A DNA stretch of 64,000 nucleotides. Origin: Sinobacterium caligoides. GTDB lineage: Bacteria > Pseudomonadota > Gammaproteobacteria > Pseudomonadales > Sinobacteriaceae. The position numbers and the translations under genes were made by a program. How positions within the stretch are numbered: the stretch's first letter is position 1; every line of letters begins with the position of its first letter. The notes under the pieces were generated by a model. It had not been told where the DNA came from. It made no database searches and saw only the letters and a program-made list of their open reading frames with translations. Location: NCBI RefSeq assembly GCF_003752585.1, contig NZ_RKHR01000005.1:468947-532946 (forward strand), in the 5' to 3' direction. Below, one piece after another: positions 47,584-57,204 of this stretch.

Positions 47584-47616
47584 ACACGCCACGGACCAAC
47601 CATGGCGTGTGTCTTT
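47584..47616 (+). terminator. Terminator of cysK
   Basis: ACACGCCA (47584-47591) pairs with TGGCGTGT (47603-47610), followed by GTCTTT. The loop also contains CGG/CCA bases that could extend the stem imperfectly. Confidence 0.55.
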
Positions 47617-47630
47617 GTAAGCCAGCGGGC

Positions 47631-48035
47631 TTAGTCCCAGCCCGCTCCCGTGCGCACACCGAGACTGTTCAACGTTAAATCACCATCAGCGACTTGATCA
47701 CCCTGTGGAGTCGCCGTTAAGTTGACACAGGCGGTCAGGCCCCCTCCACAGGCAGCCGCGGTAATCACATAATAGCCCTCTGCAGAACTCGGCGCAGCAG
47801 CATAGTCCAACTGAATCAGATTCTCCGTGTAACTCAGGTTACTGGCAAAATGACGCTCTTGTGCCTGCATCACCTCTGAAAGCATTGACATGCCATCGAC
47901 ACGACGCGCCTCACGCGCGTGTGCTTGATAACTCGGAAATGCCACCGCAGCAAGAATACCGATGATGGCGATGACCACCATCAGCTCCATTAAAGTAAAG
48001 CCCTGGGCTTTCTGCCTATTCATTTTCATTCTCAT
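47631..48035 (-). CDS. pilE: PilE-type minor type IV pilin
   Basis: 134 aa. Class III prepilin leader (MNRQKAQG) with cleavage before [18 protein letters not shown]; Glu5 is kept. The rest is a short pilin globular domain with a C-terminal disulfide pair (CGGGLTAC) and TGAGW. It is the last gene of the pil cluster, 4 nt after the pilY1 stop. GGGAGGAG lies upstream. A minor pilin in the initiation complex. Confidence 0.9.
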   Translation of the reverse strand: MRMKMNRQKAQGFTLMELMVVIAIIGILAAVAFPSYQAHAREARRVDGMSMLSEVMQAQERHFASNLSYTENLIQLDYAAAPSSAEGYYVITAAACGGGLTACVNLTATPQGDQVADGDLTLNSLGVRTGAGWD

Positions 48036-48039
48036 TACT

Positions 48040-51000
48040 CTACTGCTCCTCCCAGTACGAACGCTTCAGGGGTGATTCGCCGATCACATCCTGACACTCG
48101 GTACCAACACAGACAATCGGCTTGCTGGTTGTTTTCTCTGTATCACCCGAGCCACTCGTATCCTTGGTGTAAATCACGGCGGCTTCAGAGGGAATACCGG
48201 CACTCGCTAAGTCAATATAAGATACCCCATCGCTATAACCGGTTTCTCCCGAGGTAATATTTCTGGCGTATAAGCGGCCAGAACCTATTCCCGGAGTACA
48301 ACTCTGGCTACCTTGCCCGGGCGGGATATAACTGGTGAAGTAAACATTGCCACCGTATATGGTTGTTTCCGCCAATATTTTCTCGCCGTGTCCCGGCAGA
48401 TCCATATACCAACCATAAAGGTCTCCACCGGTATACGATGCTGAACTATCATTCTCCTCCCTTGGGATCAGCGCCTGCTTTTCGGCAGCAAGAGCTTCTT
48501 TTTCTGTCGCTAGTGCGTCAGCAGCCTCTGCTGCCTGTATCTGCGCATTCGTTGCCGCAGGGTTAGTATTATCAACAGCGTGTTCGGCATTCGCAGTATC
48601 AACAATTTTCTGCTTATCATCGGCATCCTGCCTCGCAGAAGCTGCTTCTTGAGAGGCATTAGCAAAAACATCATTAGCCTCTGCAATATCTGCTTCAGTC
48701 ACAAAGGCAGATGATGCCACCGACACATCTTTTAAATCGCTCTCTGTAATAATGGACTCAAAGTCGCCGACGTAATTGTAACGTTTTGTTTGATCGTCTG
48801 GATTATTCGGTGATGTACCAACGAACCGGTCAAACAAGACATAAAGTCGATCATTGACCGTGGTCTCCAACGGGTGGGCGCGATAGCCTGAGCCAACGCT
48901 GATTGCCAAATACTCCCCCTGCAGTGAAATGTCTGGCGCATAGTAAAAACGCCTCACTTGGGCATTACCGCCACCATCGTTAAAACTACCACCAAGATCG
49001 GCAATCAACCCGCCTGTAACAAGGTTCTTCACCTTGTTCGGTAAATTTTTCTTAAAATCAAAACGCCAAACTTTGCCAAGTATATCGACGGCATAAGCCG
49101 AGTCTATAAAGCCGTCGGCATCAAAATCGATAATCGAAACATCGGCGGCAATGCTATTTTGCATATCTAATGATAAACCCGCATTACCGACGCCGTCTCC
49201 CGCCATCCATAGGCGCTCCCCAGTTTCTGCATCGACAATATAGACCGCTGCCCCTTTGTCTTCACTTGTGGCAGCGGTCGCCTGATCATGAACGGTGTCA
49301 TAGCCGCCGGAGAAAATCAGAACATCTCTGTAGCACTTTGTTGTCCCCTTAGTCGTAGGCTCATCATCACACCACCAACGTATCTTGGCTTTTTTCGCTG
49401 TCGACCAGGTTTGCGCCAGCTTAGCAAAATCACCCTCGCCCCCTTTAATCACCCACTTAAGTTTTGGCGCGGACTTGTCTGTCACATCTAGTGCATAGTA
49501 ATTACCGCCACCACGGCGCATCGCCAGGAACAAGTTAACTCGGTCTTCTGAGGTAACAGCGCCTACAGGGTTATCGATCCATGCAGAGATAGGACCATCT
49601 AAGCCATAGGTTTTATTGCTATTATTCCCAGACGAGAGTACCTCCTCATCATAATAGCTGGTTAAGTTGGGTAACAACGCTTGCGGTATATAGGCAAAGT
49701 ATTCTTCGCCCGTCTCGCCGTTGAGAGCATGCAAAAAACCCAAGTTGGTCATCGCATAGACCACATCATCAGGCGACGCCTCAGTCGCGCCATAGCTGAT
49801 CACGACCGGCGTACTGTGCAGCGGGTCGGCAACAAATTTATCGTTGGCCCAGTCCAACACCATCTTTCTTTTATCCGGGTCGACCCCTGCACCCAGTAGC
49901 TCTGTAGTTAACCCTGTATTACTCTCGCGTACTCGGCTACTCGGCAGCGTCAAATCAATTGCACCATCATCAGTTGAACCATCGATTGAAGTATACAGTT
50001 TACGCTCTGCTGGTAACTGGTCAGCAAAACCACCAGCCTCGACACTGATCCCATCGGGCTGACCATCTGTCACCCAAAGGCTTGTGGAGCTCTCCTTGAA
50101 CTGTCCCGTTGCACCATCCACAGCCACGGCACGGTCTTTATCAAGTATTTTCCCACCACTAGTAATAGTGAATTTCTTCACATTACCCTGCCAATTATCG
50201 GTTTCTTTAGGCCTAAAGGCTGCGTAATACATATCCTCACGATGACGCAATCGATTAAAGGCATTCACCGTCACAGAAGGCGCTGCAAAAGAACCGTCAG
50301 AGGCAACAATTCTCGCAAATATATCTTCAAAAACTGTCTTCAGCTCATTCGCCGAGTTGGCTGCATAGGACTTACCGCCACCAGCCAGAGCCGTTGCATC
50401 TATCAGAGGCTTAGCCGCTTCAATATTAAAACCTATCATATAGGTCACAATGTTCTGCTTACCGGCCAAGTTAGTACCTAAACTAGACGTACTGTGGTCT
50501 GTTTCATACAACCACTTCGCTGCCTCATCCAAACAGCTTTGCCCGGGCGTTGTGGCCTTACTAACGCTCTTGCATTTGTCATCGCCCGTAAGAGCACTTC
50601 TCGTATTAATATCGTCATCAGCACCATTATCACTTTCAGGTACACCGTCGGTGAGCAGTACCACGTAGTTTTTCTGGCAAGCATCGACAATAGGGGTTTT
50701 ATATCTAGTAGTATCACTCGAACGAGATGCCGATACACTTTTATAATTATTATCCTTTCCGTAACTCACCTTTTCACCACGATAAAAGCGCGCCGCCTCG
50801 GACATTGTCTCCGCCAACGGCGTACCGCCACCGGCAGGTATGTCGTTAATGACCCCCTTTAAAGCCTCTTTATTCGCATCAACCGATACGTCTAAAAAAT
50901 CACTAATGACATAGCCACCATGACTGCTACCGTTAAAACGCATCAAACCGATATTCAGACCTTCAGAGTCATCCACCAAATTTGTGGCCGTTTCCTTCAT

Positions 51001-51690
51001 AACTTCGGTTCTAATATCTAGATCAGGTAGTGTTTTAACCCATTCAACATAACGGTGATAATTGTCGGTAACCAGTTTATAAGTCTTCGCATAATCGACA
51101 TTGTTATCATTTTTACCGTCCCAGTTTATCGAATCATCTATATCGTTAGTATACCTACTACTGTATTTGACGTAGGCACCTTTACGAGGATAGTTCCCTT
51201 GCTCGGTCTCACGATCTTTTTTACACTCAATAACATTGTTATCCCCCGTATAAGCATTTAACTGGTACATCCAACCCCGCTTATAACTGCTCTTTTGCCT
51301 ATAAACACTAAATTTATCTTCATACACCGGATTAAGCTTTCCAGCCTCGCTATTAAAATATGCGGTAGCACTAGTACAGCGGTTCCTGTCGAGGGGAATA
51401 GAGTGCACATTCCCGCGAGCAAGACCGCCCGTATAATTACGATAGACATAAAGCCGATCATTCTTCACCGTCCCTACATAAGTCGTATTGGGGTCGTAAG
51501 GAGGCCCTGCCACCTTCCAGGCCATACTACCTGATGAGTCTAGGATCATTAACACATTCGGCTGTTTTGTCGGCGCCTGCGACGCGGCATCCTTGACATA
51601 TATTTCGGTGTCGTCCGCAATGGCACTGCCGAACCAGAACAAAAGGCAGCAAGCAATAGCTTTGACCGATGGATTTGTGGTTATAATCAT
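48040..51690 (-). CDS. pilY1: PilY1-type pilus tip adhesin
   Basis: 1216 aa. Signal peptide, then a VWA domain with a full MIDAS (D51 in LDSSGSM), a middle region, and a C-terminal beta-propeller-like PilY1 domain. The Ca-binding loop DFDADGFID (D855-D863) matches the EF-hand-like site of P. aeruginosa PilY1. Between ~990 and ~1077 there is an Ala/Glu/Lys-rich coiled-coil-like insert. It promotes pilus assembly and surface sensing. Order pilX - unknown - pilY1 - pilE. Confidence 0.93.
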   Translation of the reverse strand: MIITTNPSVKAIACCLLFWFGSAIADDTEIYVKDAASQAPTKQPNVLMILDSSGSMAWKVAGPPYDPNTTYVGTVKNDRLYVYRNYTGGLARGNVHSIPLDRNRCTSATAYFNSEAGKLNPVYEDKFSVYRQKSSYKRGWMYQLNAYTGDNNVIECKKDRETEQGNYPRKGAYVKYSSRYTNDIDDSINWDGKNDNNVDYAKTYKLVTDNYHRYVEWVKTLPDLDIRTEVMKETATNLVDDSEGLNIGLMRFNGSSHGGYVISDFLDVSVDANKEALKGVINDIPAGGGTPLAETMSEAARFYRGEKVSYGKDNNYKSVSASRSSDTTRYKTPIVDACQKNYVVLLTDGVPESDNGADDDINTRSALTGDDKCKSVSKATTPGQSCLDEAAKWLYETDHSTSSLGTNLAGKQNIVTYMIGFNIEAAKPLIDATALAGGGKSYAANSANELKTVFEDIFARIVASDGSFAAPSVTVNAFNRLRHREDMYYAAFRPKETDNWQGNVKKFTITSGGKILDKDRAVAVDGATGQFKESSTSLWVTDGQPDGISVEAGGFADQLPAERKLYTSIDGSTDDGAIDLTLPSSRVRESNTGLTTELLGAGVDPDKRKMVLDWANDKFVADPLHSTPVVISYGATEASPDDVVYAMTNLGFLHALNGETGEEYFAYIPQALLPNLTSYYDEEVLSSGNNSNKTYGLDGPISAWIDNPVGAVTSEDRVNLFLAMRRGGGNYYALDVTDKSAPKLKWVIKGGEGDFAKLAQTWSTAKKAKIRWWCDDEPTTKGTTKCYRDVLIFSGGYDTVHDQATAATSEDKGAAVYIVDAETGERLWMAGDGVGNAGLSLDMQNSIAADVSIIDFDADGFIDSAYAVDILGKVWRFDFKKNLPNKVKNLVTGGLIADLGGSFNDGGGNAQVRRFYYAPDISLQGEYLAISVGSGYRAHPLETTVNDRLYVLFDRFVGTSPNNPDDQTKRYNYVGDFESIITESDLKDVSVASSAFVTEADIAEANDVFANASQEAASARQDADDKQKIVDTANAEHAVDNTNPAATNAQIQAAEAADALATEKEALAAEKQALIPREENDSSASYTGGDLYGWYMDLPGHGEKILAETTIYGGNVYFTSYIPPGQGSQSCTPGIGSGRLYARNITSGETGYSDGVSYIDLASAGIPSEAAVIYTKDTSGSGDTEKTTSKPIVCVGTECQDVIGESPLKRSYWEEQ

Positions 51691-51706
51691 CGTTCTCCCT
51701 CCTTTT

Positions 51707-52048
51707 TTATAGGTAGCGTTTGAGCATTAACACATGCGTTTGATCATTTGTTACCACAACATCTGCAACAAACGACTGCCAGTGTAAATAACGGCTCGGC
51801 AAAACCTCAATATCCCCTGCGGCCTGCTGCATTTTCACCAATGTTGCCGGCGTAACTATTGCACCTTCAATGGTGCAGCCTGGGCCATAACACTCAGAAA
51901 ACCTAAAGCGCAACGTCATCTGCCCCGCCGCCTCATCATGACCGACAACCTCAACCTGGGCCTGCTCATAAATAAGATCCTCCGCAGACACAGACAAAGC
52001 CAATAAACCCAACACGCTCAGCGTTAATACTGTTATTAATTGCTTCAT
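51707..52048 (-). CDS. Unknown exported protein between pilX and pilY1
   Basis: 113 aa from ATG 52048 (GGGA upstream); the longer frame to 52093 would overlap pilX. Signal peptide (LITVLTLSVLGLLALSVSA). The mature domain is rich in beta residues with one short cysteine loop (CYGPGC) and VVTNDQTHVLMLKRYL at the end. It is not a pilin (no FTLIE), and I recognise no family. Its place, between pilX and pilY1, implies a role in minor pilin assembly; P. aeruginosa has pilY2 at a different position. Confidence 0.65.
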   Translation of the reverse strand: MKQLITVLTLSVLGLLALSVSAEDLIYEQAQVEVVGHDEAAGQMTLRFRFSECYGPGCTIEGAIVTPATLVKMQQAAGDIEVLPSRYLHWQSFVADVVVTNDQTHVLMLKRYL

Positions 52049-52076
52049 CAGATGATTCCCTAGCTTTATCTGGTTA

Positions 52077-52538
52077 TTATTTCGGCTTAACATAGGTTAA
52101 CGCCTGTGTTTGATTGGAATGAATATTTTGTGAGTCAAGCTCAACATTGCTTTGTAAAATCAGGCGCATGCCTGTCGCAGAACCGCCCTCAATACTATTG
52201 CCAATCGAGGCCCTGGTATCGCCGGCATATTCAAGTGAGATCGACTGTGTTAACGCGGTATCGTCGGCAGTTATTTGCGTGAGATTCTGCTCAACCCCTT
52301 GCACTGAAACGGCACTGACAATATTCGCATCATCATCGATCAGCTTTGCCAGCTGCCCCTCGATCTCGCCCTGCGACTGCTCAAAAACACGTTCAGAAAA
52401 CTGCAGGTTTCTCGCCATCAGACTCTGAAAATGACCGCTCTCGAGCAACGACACCGCGACGACGGTCATCACCAGCAACAGGATCAGCGTCACCATCAAA
52501 ATACTTCCGCGCTGTTTACAGCTTGTTATTGTTTGCAT
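52077..52538 (-). CDS. pilX: PilX-type minor pilin
   Basis: 153 aa. N-terminus CKQRGSILMVTLILLLVMTVVAVSLLESG is the PilX N-terminal domain: prepilin-like cleavage after Gly, no Glu5. The remainder has MARNLQFSERVFEQSQGE and few cysteines. PilX, PilV and PilW form the priming complex of type IV pili. It lies 10 nt after pilW. Confidence 0.85.
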   Translation of the reverse strand: MQTITSCKQRGSILMVTLILLLVMTVVAVSLLESGHFQSLMARNLQFSERVFEQSQGEIEGQLAKLIDDDANIVSAVSVQGVEQNLTQITADDTALTQSISLEYAGDTRASIGNSIEGGSATGMRLILQSNVELDSQNIHSNQTQALTYVKPK

Positions 52539-52548
52539 AGTTCACCGT

Positions 52549-53313
52549 TTAGAATTCTTCGCTTAAGGCGTTATTGAGCCGCAACGTGGTGGTAAAAACT
52601 TTTCTCGCCTGCCTGTCGTTAAAGGTCTGTGTGGCACGATCCAACACGATATACTTGACACTCTCGTTTTCACCGCTGCCTACAGCGGCACCACTGCTGG
52701 CAAGCAAGGCAAATTTTACCGCGATCACCTCACGCCAATCTGTCCCCACACGGTCGGCACTGACATAGCGGCGCACGCTGTTGTCACTATCACGAATGCC
52801 GTATAACACCTGGAAATCATCGATGCCGGCCACCAGCATGGTCTCCGGACCGACAGCCACGCCATCGATATAGCTTCGACACATCAACCCGTTGACTTGG
52901 TTTTGAGTAGCCAGATAAAAACGATTGACGACAATCTTCTTTTTATTGCCGGTTAGGTCATTACCCGCACAATCAACATCATTACTGGGGTCAATCATCA
53001 TCGCGATCGCGTCGCTACCGGCAATGCCTCCGTCACTTGTACATGAGCTGCCAGCACAGTTGCTGCCAATATCAAACATCCCTGCGATATAGCCGTTCTT
53101 AGGGTCTCTAAAGCCCGCCATGCGTAGCTGACGCGTTAAAATCGCACTGGCAAAGCGACCGTTCTCTTGCACGCGGTTACTATTATCGGTTGTGTTAGCC
53201 ATCCTGTTGCTTCCCACCATCACCTGTGAGGCCGCCAATAACACCACGCCACTGAGCGCCATGGTCACCATCAACTCTATCAGGGTGAAGCCCCCTTGCT
53301 TATGAATGCGCAT
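52549..53313 (-). CDS. pilW: PilW-type minor pilin
   Basis: 254 aa from ATG 53313, chosen because it gives a proper class III leader (MRIHKQGGFTLIELMVTMALSG); longer in-frame codons reach into pilV. The mature part has ASQVMVGSNRMANTTDNSNRVQ and several cysteines. Its ATG overlaps the pilV TGA by 1 nt, so translation is coupled. Part of the pilus priming complex. Confidence 0.9.
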   Translation of the reverse strand: MRIHKQGGFTLIELMVTMALSGVVLLAASQVMVGSNRMANTTDNSNRVQENGRFASAILTRQLRMAGFRDPKNGYIAGMFDIGSNCAGSSCTSDGGIAGSDAIAMMIDPSNDVDCAGNDLTGNKKKIVVNRFYLATQNQVNGLMCRSYIDGVAVGPETMLVAGIDDFQVLYGIRDSDNSVRRYVSADRVGTDWREVIAVKFALLASSGAAVGSGENESVKYIVLDRATQTFNDRQARKVFTTTLRLNNALSEEF

Positions 53314-53876
53314 CACATAATCACCGTTTGAGTCAGAGTTTGTACTTGGCCAGCCTGTTGATCGACAGCCTCCGACGCTTTTGACCGCCAGTTTATCGTG
53401 ATGGTGTGCGCCGTTCCCGCCGGGCAACTCCCCTCTACGGCAGCACAATCAATGCTAAGAGTCTGATCAAGCATATGACTCGCCGAACCACTTTTAACGC
53501 CAGGGACCTTGTTACCACACGCCAATTCCCACAAGTCGTAGGTGGCAAGTTGTGCTGCCGTACAATTCACTCCATCGCCCACTGCCGCGAGGGAGTAGTC
53601 GGAGCACATCATCGCCGGTTGGACGGCGCAGTCGAGGGTATCGGCAGCAGTCTTGTAGTCGGTGGCATAAGCCCCCTTAGTATTGGCGCGCATCCTCGAG
53701 GTGATCTCCTGCATCATCATCACCGCTTGAGAGCGCTGAGAATTATCCAGCTCTTCCTTTAACGATAACGAGTGCATGGTAGCGATACCGAGCAAGCCGA
53801 TAGAGAAAATAAACACCGCGACCAATAGCTCTATTAATGTAAAGCCATGGCGATAGACAATATTATTCAAAAGCAT
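53313..53876 (-). CDS. pilV: PilV-type minor pilin
   Basis: 187 aa. Leader MLLNNIVYRHGFTLIELLVAVFIFSIGLLG (class III signal) then a PilV-type domain with SLKEELDNSQRSQAVMMMQEITSRMRAN and six cysteines. First gene of the minus-strand pil operon. The 252-nt region to the divergent pseudopilin gene holds the promoter(s). Minor pilin of the initiation complex. Confidence 0.9.
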   Translation of the reverse strand: MLLNNIVYRHGFTLIELLVAVFIFSIGLLGIATMHSLSLKEELDNSQRSQAVMMMQEITSRMRANTKGAYATDYKTAADTLDCAVQPAMMCSDYSLAAVGDGVNCTAAQLATYDLWELACGNKVPGVKSGSASHMLDQTLSIDCAAVEGSCPAGTAHTITINWRSKASEAVDQQAGQVQTLTQTVIM

Positions 53877-53933
53877 ACTGAAACTACTTCCATCAAGACC
53901 AACTGACAGCGGGTTGATCGTGGTTTATTATTG

Positions 53934-53962
53934 TTGACAGAAAAACATGTTTTTATTATAAA
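53934..53962 (+). promoter_or_regulatory. Near-consensus sigma-70 promoter with palindromic spacer
   Basis: TTGACA (53934-53939), 17-nt spacer, TATAAA (53957-53962). The spacer contains the 14-nt perfect palindrome AAAAACATGTTTTT (53941-53954). It points toward the pseudopilin gene at 54129, with a leader of about 160 nt. Confidence 0.65.
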
Positions 53963-53984
53963 AATCAGCTAACTGCTGATTTTT
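53960..53984. repeat. Perfect hairpin overlapping the -10 region
   Basis: AAAAATCAGC, loop TAACT, GCTGATTTTT. It overlaps the TATAAA box, so it is more likely an operator or cruciform than a transcript element of that promoter. It could also end leftward transcription because T-runs flank both strands. Confidence 0.6.
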
Positions 53985-54010
53985 AACACCCTAATCGGCT
54001 CTCGCGCTTG

Positions 54011-54032
54011 ACCGCCAAAGCGGTTGCTTTTT
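54011..54032 (+). terminator. Weak terminator-like hairpin in the fimT leader
   Basis: ACCGC, loop CAAA, GCGGT followed by TGCTTTTTAT. Only 5 bp (7 with wobbles). If active, the upstream promoter would yield a ~60-nt RNA. Confidence 0.35.
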
Positions 54033-54128
54033 ATACCTTTATAATAGCAATCGTACCATAACGATGTAGAATATCAGCCATAATATAACGAAGTTTCTAA
54101 CAGATTAGATCTGGCAGGCAAAAGTATA

Positions 54129-54641
54129 ATGATAATTCACACCCAGCAAGAGAACGGCTTCACACTTATCGAAGCCATGATTGTCATCTTATTGATTTCT
54201 ATACTAACCGCGATCGCCGTACCGTCATGGCGCAGTGTGATGACCAACAACAACATCAACGCAGCTCAGAAGCCACTGCGCAGTAGTTTACAGCTCGCCC
54301 GTTCCGAAGCGATCTCGCGACGCAGCCCCATCTTTGTCACTGCAGCCGCTGGCGGCTTTGCTGACGGCTGGGTGATATCCTCCTTGGCTGCGACCACATT
54401 CGCCAACTGTAACGTCGGCTCACCCGCCGCCGCTCTAGAGTGCATCTCAGTAGCCAAACCCTTGCCGGGCCTCTCTATCGCAAGTACGCAAGCACAAATT
54501 AGGTTCAACGCCAACGGTCAGGCCAGCGCAAACACATTTACAATCTGTGATGAGGCGAACTCTAGCGATATCGACGGCCTTCAACTTAGCCTTTCATCCT
54601 CCGCCGTCATCAACACAAGCTCACGAGCATGTGGGAGTTAG
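54129..54641 (+). CDS. FimT/FimU-type pseudopilin (GspH family)
   Basis: 170 aa. Leader MIIHTQQENG then FTLIEAMIVILLISILTAIAV, the class III prepilin signature with Glu5. The body has VPSWRSVMTNNNINAAQKPLRSSLQLARSEAISR, the GspH/FimT motif, and four cysteines. It is divergent from the pilV-pilE operon; in P. aeruginosa fimU leads the same operon, so here it has been split off. It is a minor pilin, FimT versus FimU unresolved. Confidence 0.85.
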   Translation: MIIHTQQENGFTLIEAMIVILLISILTAIAVPSWRSVMTNNNINAAQKPLRSSLQLARSEAISRRSPIFVTAAAGGFADGWVISSLAATTFANCNVGSPAAALECISVAKPLPGLSIASTQAQIRFNANGQASANTFTICDEANSSDIDGLQLSLSSSAVINTSSRACGS

Positions 54642-54835
54642 TTAATCAATGAAATGCCACGGAAGGCTGAACGATAACTGTAGAAAACAACGTCAACAGC
54701 AATAATCGGGCGACAACAAACAGTAGCCACAGTAAACGCAACAGCGCGCTATCGATAAAGACGACAGGATTTCATTCAGCAAGAATTAGCAAGAGAGAAT
54801 AACGAGGAAAACACCCGAGAAGGGCTATCAAGAGA

Positions 54836-54920
<85 letters not shown>

Positions 54921-54962
54921 ATCAGGACACGACTGTATAGGATAAGAGGGACAATCTAAGAA

Positions 54963-55037
54963 TGGCAGGGGTAGCTGGATTCGAACCAACGCATGCCAGG
55001 ATCAAAACCTGGTGCCTTACCGCTTGGCGATACCCCT
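54963..55037 (-). tRNA. tRNA-Gln (UUG), copy 2 of array
   Basis: 75 nt, acceptor AGGGGTA/TACCCCT, discriminator G, encoded CCA, anticodon loop TTTTGAT giving UUG. Identical in sequence to the other Gln copy. Confidence 0.96.
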
Positions 55038-55068
55038 AACATTTTCTGACTCTCGAAGAGAGAAAGAA

Positions 55069-55153
<85 letters not shown>

Positions 55154-55211
55154 ACATAGATTGAGCCGGAGCTCTAACTACAGTACTGTAGACTTTTATC
55201 AATCACAAAGA

Positions 55212-55286
55212 TGGCAGGGGTAGCTGGATTCGAACCAACGCATGCCAGGATCAAAACCTGGTGCCTTACCGCTTGGCGATACCCCT
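55212..55286 (-). tRNA. tRNA-Gln (UUG), copy 1 of array
   Basis: 75 nt, identical to the other Gln copy at 54963-55037; encoded CCA, anticodon UUG. Confidence 0.96.
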
Positions 55287-55355
55287 GTAGCTTTACACTT
55301 ACATCTTCAAAACTGACCACCTACTCAATAACGACAAAGTCATTATAAAAAGAGA

Positions 55356-55440
<85 letters not shown>

Positions 55441-55488
55441 ATAAAACACACTCAAAGAGCAGCGAGGCTGTCTCGTTGTGTGGGGCGC

Positions 55489-55516
55489 ATTATATAAACT
55501 TTCACACCTAACACAA
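55489..55516 (-). promoter_or_regulatory. tRNA array promoter with GC-rich discriminator
   Basis: Minus strand TTGTGT (55516-55511), 16-nt spacer, TATAAT (55494-55489), then GCGCCCC, the GC-rich discriminator typical of stringently controlled stable-RNA promoters. It lies about 50 nt upstream of the first tRNA. Confidence 0.75.
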
Positions 55517-55615
55517 CCCCTATTTTCAAGTTTCGCTATAGAAGCGCCCTATTCCCCCCGATGATCGCTTAACCGACTGCGATGAAACAAGTTAACACGC
55601 CGTCTAATACCTCGA

Positions 55616-55798
55616 TTAACGAGGCAGCGAAGGCCTTATAGGGTATTTTCGATAGCGCTCAAAGTCACGTAGCGCGACACCAATAACCACCCAGCAGCGG
55701 CGAAAAGTGAGGGCGAAGAGTAAGAACGAAAGAAAGCAGAGAATGGAAGGAAACACAGAGCGGATCGGGGAGCCCCAGTTGGCAGCGATGCCGAGCAC
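55616..55798 (-). other. Doubtful 60-codon hydrophobic ORF in the 418-nt gap before the tRNA array
   Basis: The gap 55441-55858 holds the tRNA promoter (55489-55516) and this frame from a GTG at 55798. It encodes a short N-terminus, a hydrophobic stretch (ILCFLSFLLFALTF), and a basic C-terminus. It has no ribosome-binding site and an in-frame stop directly upstream. It could be a remnant of a PspC-like or other small membrane gene, or just noncoding. Confidence 0.2.
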
Positions 55799-55858
55799 AG
55801 GGGCTTATATAGAACAGACTAGCGGTGGCGAAACAGGTAAGACCGTGCGCTCGGTCCG

Positions 55859-56233
55859 TCAGCTAGCGCTCTCATCCTGCTCTGGCTTGTGCGTGACATG
55901 ACGGACAATACTGGCAACCACTGCGATGCTGACACCGAGGGCGGTAATCGACAGCAGCGGCTTCGCCGCCCGCATGACACCTTCGGGGTTCTTGGCGAGA
56001 AATTCCATGACCAGAATGATGAATGCTGGCGCCATCGTATCCACATTGCCCATATCACCGCAGGCAAAGGCCGGCGTCATTAAGATGGCCGCAGCGATAA
56101 TACGCAGTATTTGTCGCACCAAACGATTACTGAACCAGCCGCTGATGCGCCAGGCAACAATCAAACACATCAAAGCACAGACCGAGTAAACTGCCCAGGC
56201 GATCGTGCTATCGGAGTAATCTGCTAAATTCAT
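55859..56233 (-). CDS. Hypothetical membrane protein
   Basis: 124 aa from ATG 56233 (AAGG 7 nt upstream). Four hydrophobic segments (AVYSVCALMCLIVAW, ILRIIAAAILMTPAF, IILVMEFL, LLSITALGVSIAVVA) with a short charged C-tail. No family recognised. It follows ycgN by 42 nt and is the last gene of the dnaX-rnd run on this strand, which may or may not be one operon. Confidence 0.65.
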   Translation of the reverse strand: MNLADYSDSTIAWAVYSVCALMCLIVAWRISGWFSNRLVRQILRIIAAAILMTPAFACGDMGNVDTMAPAFIILVMEFLAKNPEGVMRAAKPLLSITALGVSIAVVASIVRHVTHKPEQDESAS

Positions 56234-56275
56234 TGCCATACCTTCTATCAATTATCGTCAATTATTGCGCTGCTA

Positions 56276-56734
56276 TCACTCGATCCAACGAATGATATGC
56301 TCCTGCATGCCATCGGGGTGCACGTTCGCATCGGATAGTACCCGCCCCTTAATCGACACACCGGCCTCGACCACACTTTCCGCGTTGCCAGAGATCAACG
56401 GATGCCAATCATACAACGGTTTTCCCTCAGAAATTAACCGGTAAGCGCAAGTCGAGGGCAACCAGTGAAATAAGGGAATGTCTTCGATCGTCAGCCAGAC
56501 ACACTCGGGGACCAAATCGTTGCGCTGCTGGTAGACGGTACACTGGCAGCTGTCATCATCCATATAGCGGCAAGCCACCTTGGTATAATGCACCTCGCCG
56601 GTATCTTCGTCTTCCAGTTTATGCAGACAGCACTTGGCGCAGCCATCACACAGTGACTCCCACTCACTCTTGCTCATCTGCTCGAGCGTCTTACGCTCCC
56701 AGAAAGGCTCTTGATTCGATCTATTGGCAGACAT
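56276..56734 (-). CDS. ycgN: YcgN/UPF0260 cysteine-cluster protein
   Basis: 152 aa from ATG 56734; a GTG at 56746 also opens the frame. Typical motifs: EPFWERKTLEQMSKSEWESLCDGCAKCCLHKLED, VACRYMDDDSCQC, LPSTCAYRLISEG. Eight or so cysteines suggest a zinc or iron-sulfur site. Small cytosolic protein of unknown function, paired with ycgL as in E. coli. Confidence 0.92.
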   Translation of the reverse strand: MSANRSNQEPFWERKTLEQMSKSEWESLCDGCAKCCLHKLEDEDTGEVHYTKVACRYMDDDSCQCTVYQQRNDLVPECVWLTIEDIPLFHWLPSTCAYRLISEGKPLYDWHPLISGNAESVVEAGVSIKGRVLSDANVHPDGMQEHIIRWIE

Positions 56735-56784
56735 CTTTTTTACCACGTTCTAATAATACCGCTGACAGAGGGCGCGCCCGCCAA

Positions 56785-57072
56785 CTAGTGATTGAGGCGA
56801 TTGTTCTGTGCCACGACCGCCGCCACCTCGGCATCCTGAGGTGGAGGAAGCTGAAGATAGAAGCCTTTCTCTTCGAGCTCAGCCAATAGTTTCTCGCCGC
56901 TCATCCGCGCCAACTTTTTTTCCGGCGTAATCAACAAGGTCATGCTCTTTTCAAGCTTACCTGTTATTTCTAATAAGGATTCCGGCACCCGCTCCAACCC
57001 CACGTCACGACGCACATAGAGATAGGCGTCGACTTTCTTGGCCAGACGATAGACATCACACAACACTTTCAT
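56785..57072 (-). CDS. ycgL: YcgL-domain protein
   Basis: 95 aa. YcgL fold signature: CDVYRLAKKVDAYLYV, VPESLLEITGKLEKSMTLLI, EKLLAELEEKGFYLQLPPP. Unknown function; lies upstream of ycgN and downstream of rnd, the gammaproteobacterial rnd-ycgL-ycgN layout. A terminator for rnd separates it from that gene. Confidence 0.93.
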   Translation of the reverse strand: MKVLCDVYRLAKKVDAYLYVRRDVGLERVPESLLEITGKLEKSMTLLITPEKKLARMSGEKLLAELEEKGFYLQLPPPQDAEVAAVVAQNNRLNH

Positions 57073-57130
57073 GACTCAACCCACGGTAACTTCGCATACA
57101 GCCGGGGACTCGTCGTAGAGGCCCTTGGCA

Positions 57131-57164
57131 CAAAAAACGCCGTATTCAGCATCTGAACACGGCG
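57131..57164 (-). terminator. Terminator of rnd
   Basis: Minus strand CGCCGT, mismatch, TTCAG / CTGAA, ACGGCG with TTTTTTG after it. Stem 6+5 bp with a small loop, placed 41 nt after the rnd stop. Confidence 0.7.
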
Positions 57165-57204
57165 CGATCTATCTGGCTCGCATTGTACAGAAAAATAACC
57201 GCGC

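Noticed and set aside
54126-54137. ATAATGATAATT resembling part of a Fur box at the start of the pseudopilin gene
   Set aside because: Only a partial match, over the start codon; no second half and no iron link.
55616-55798. PspC-like small membrane gene
   Set aside because: No ribosome-binding site, in-frame stop just upstream, weak similarity; kept only as a low-confidence feature.
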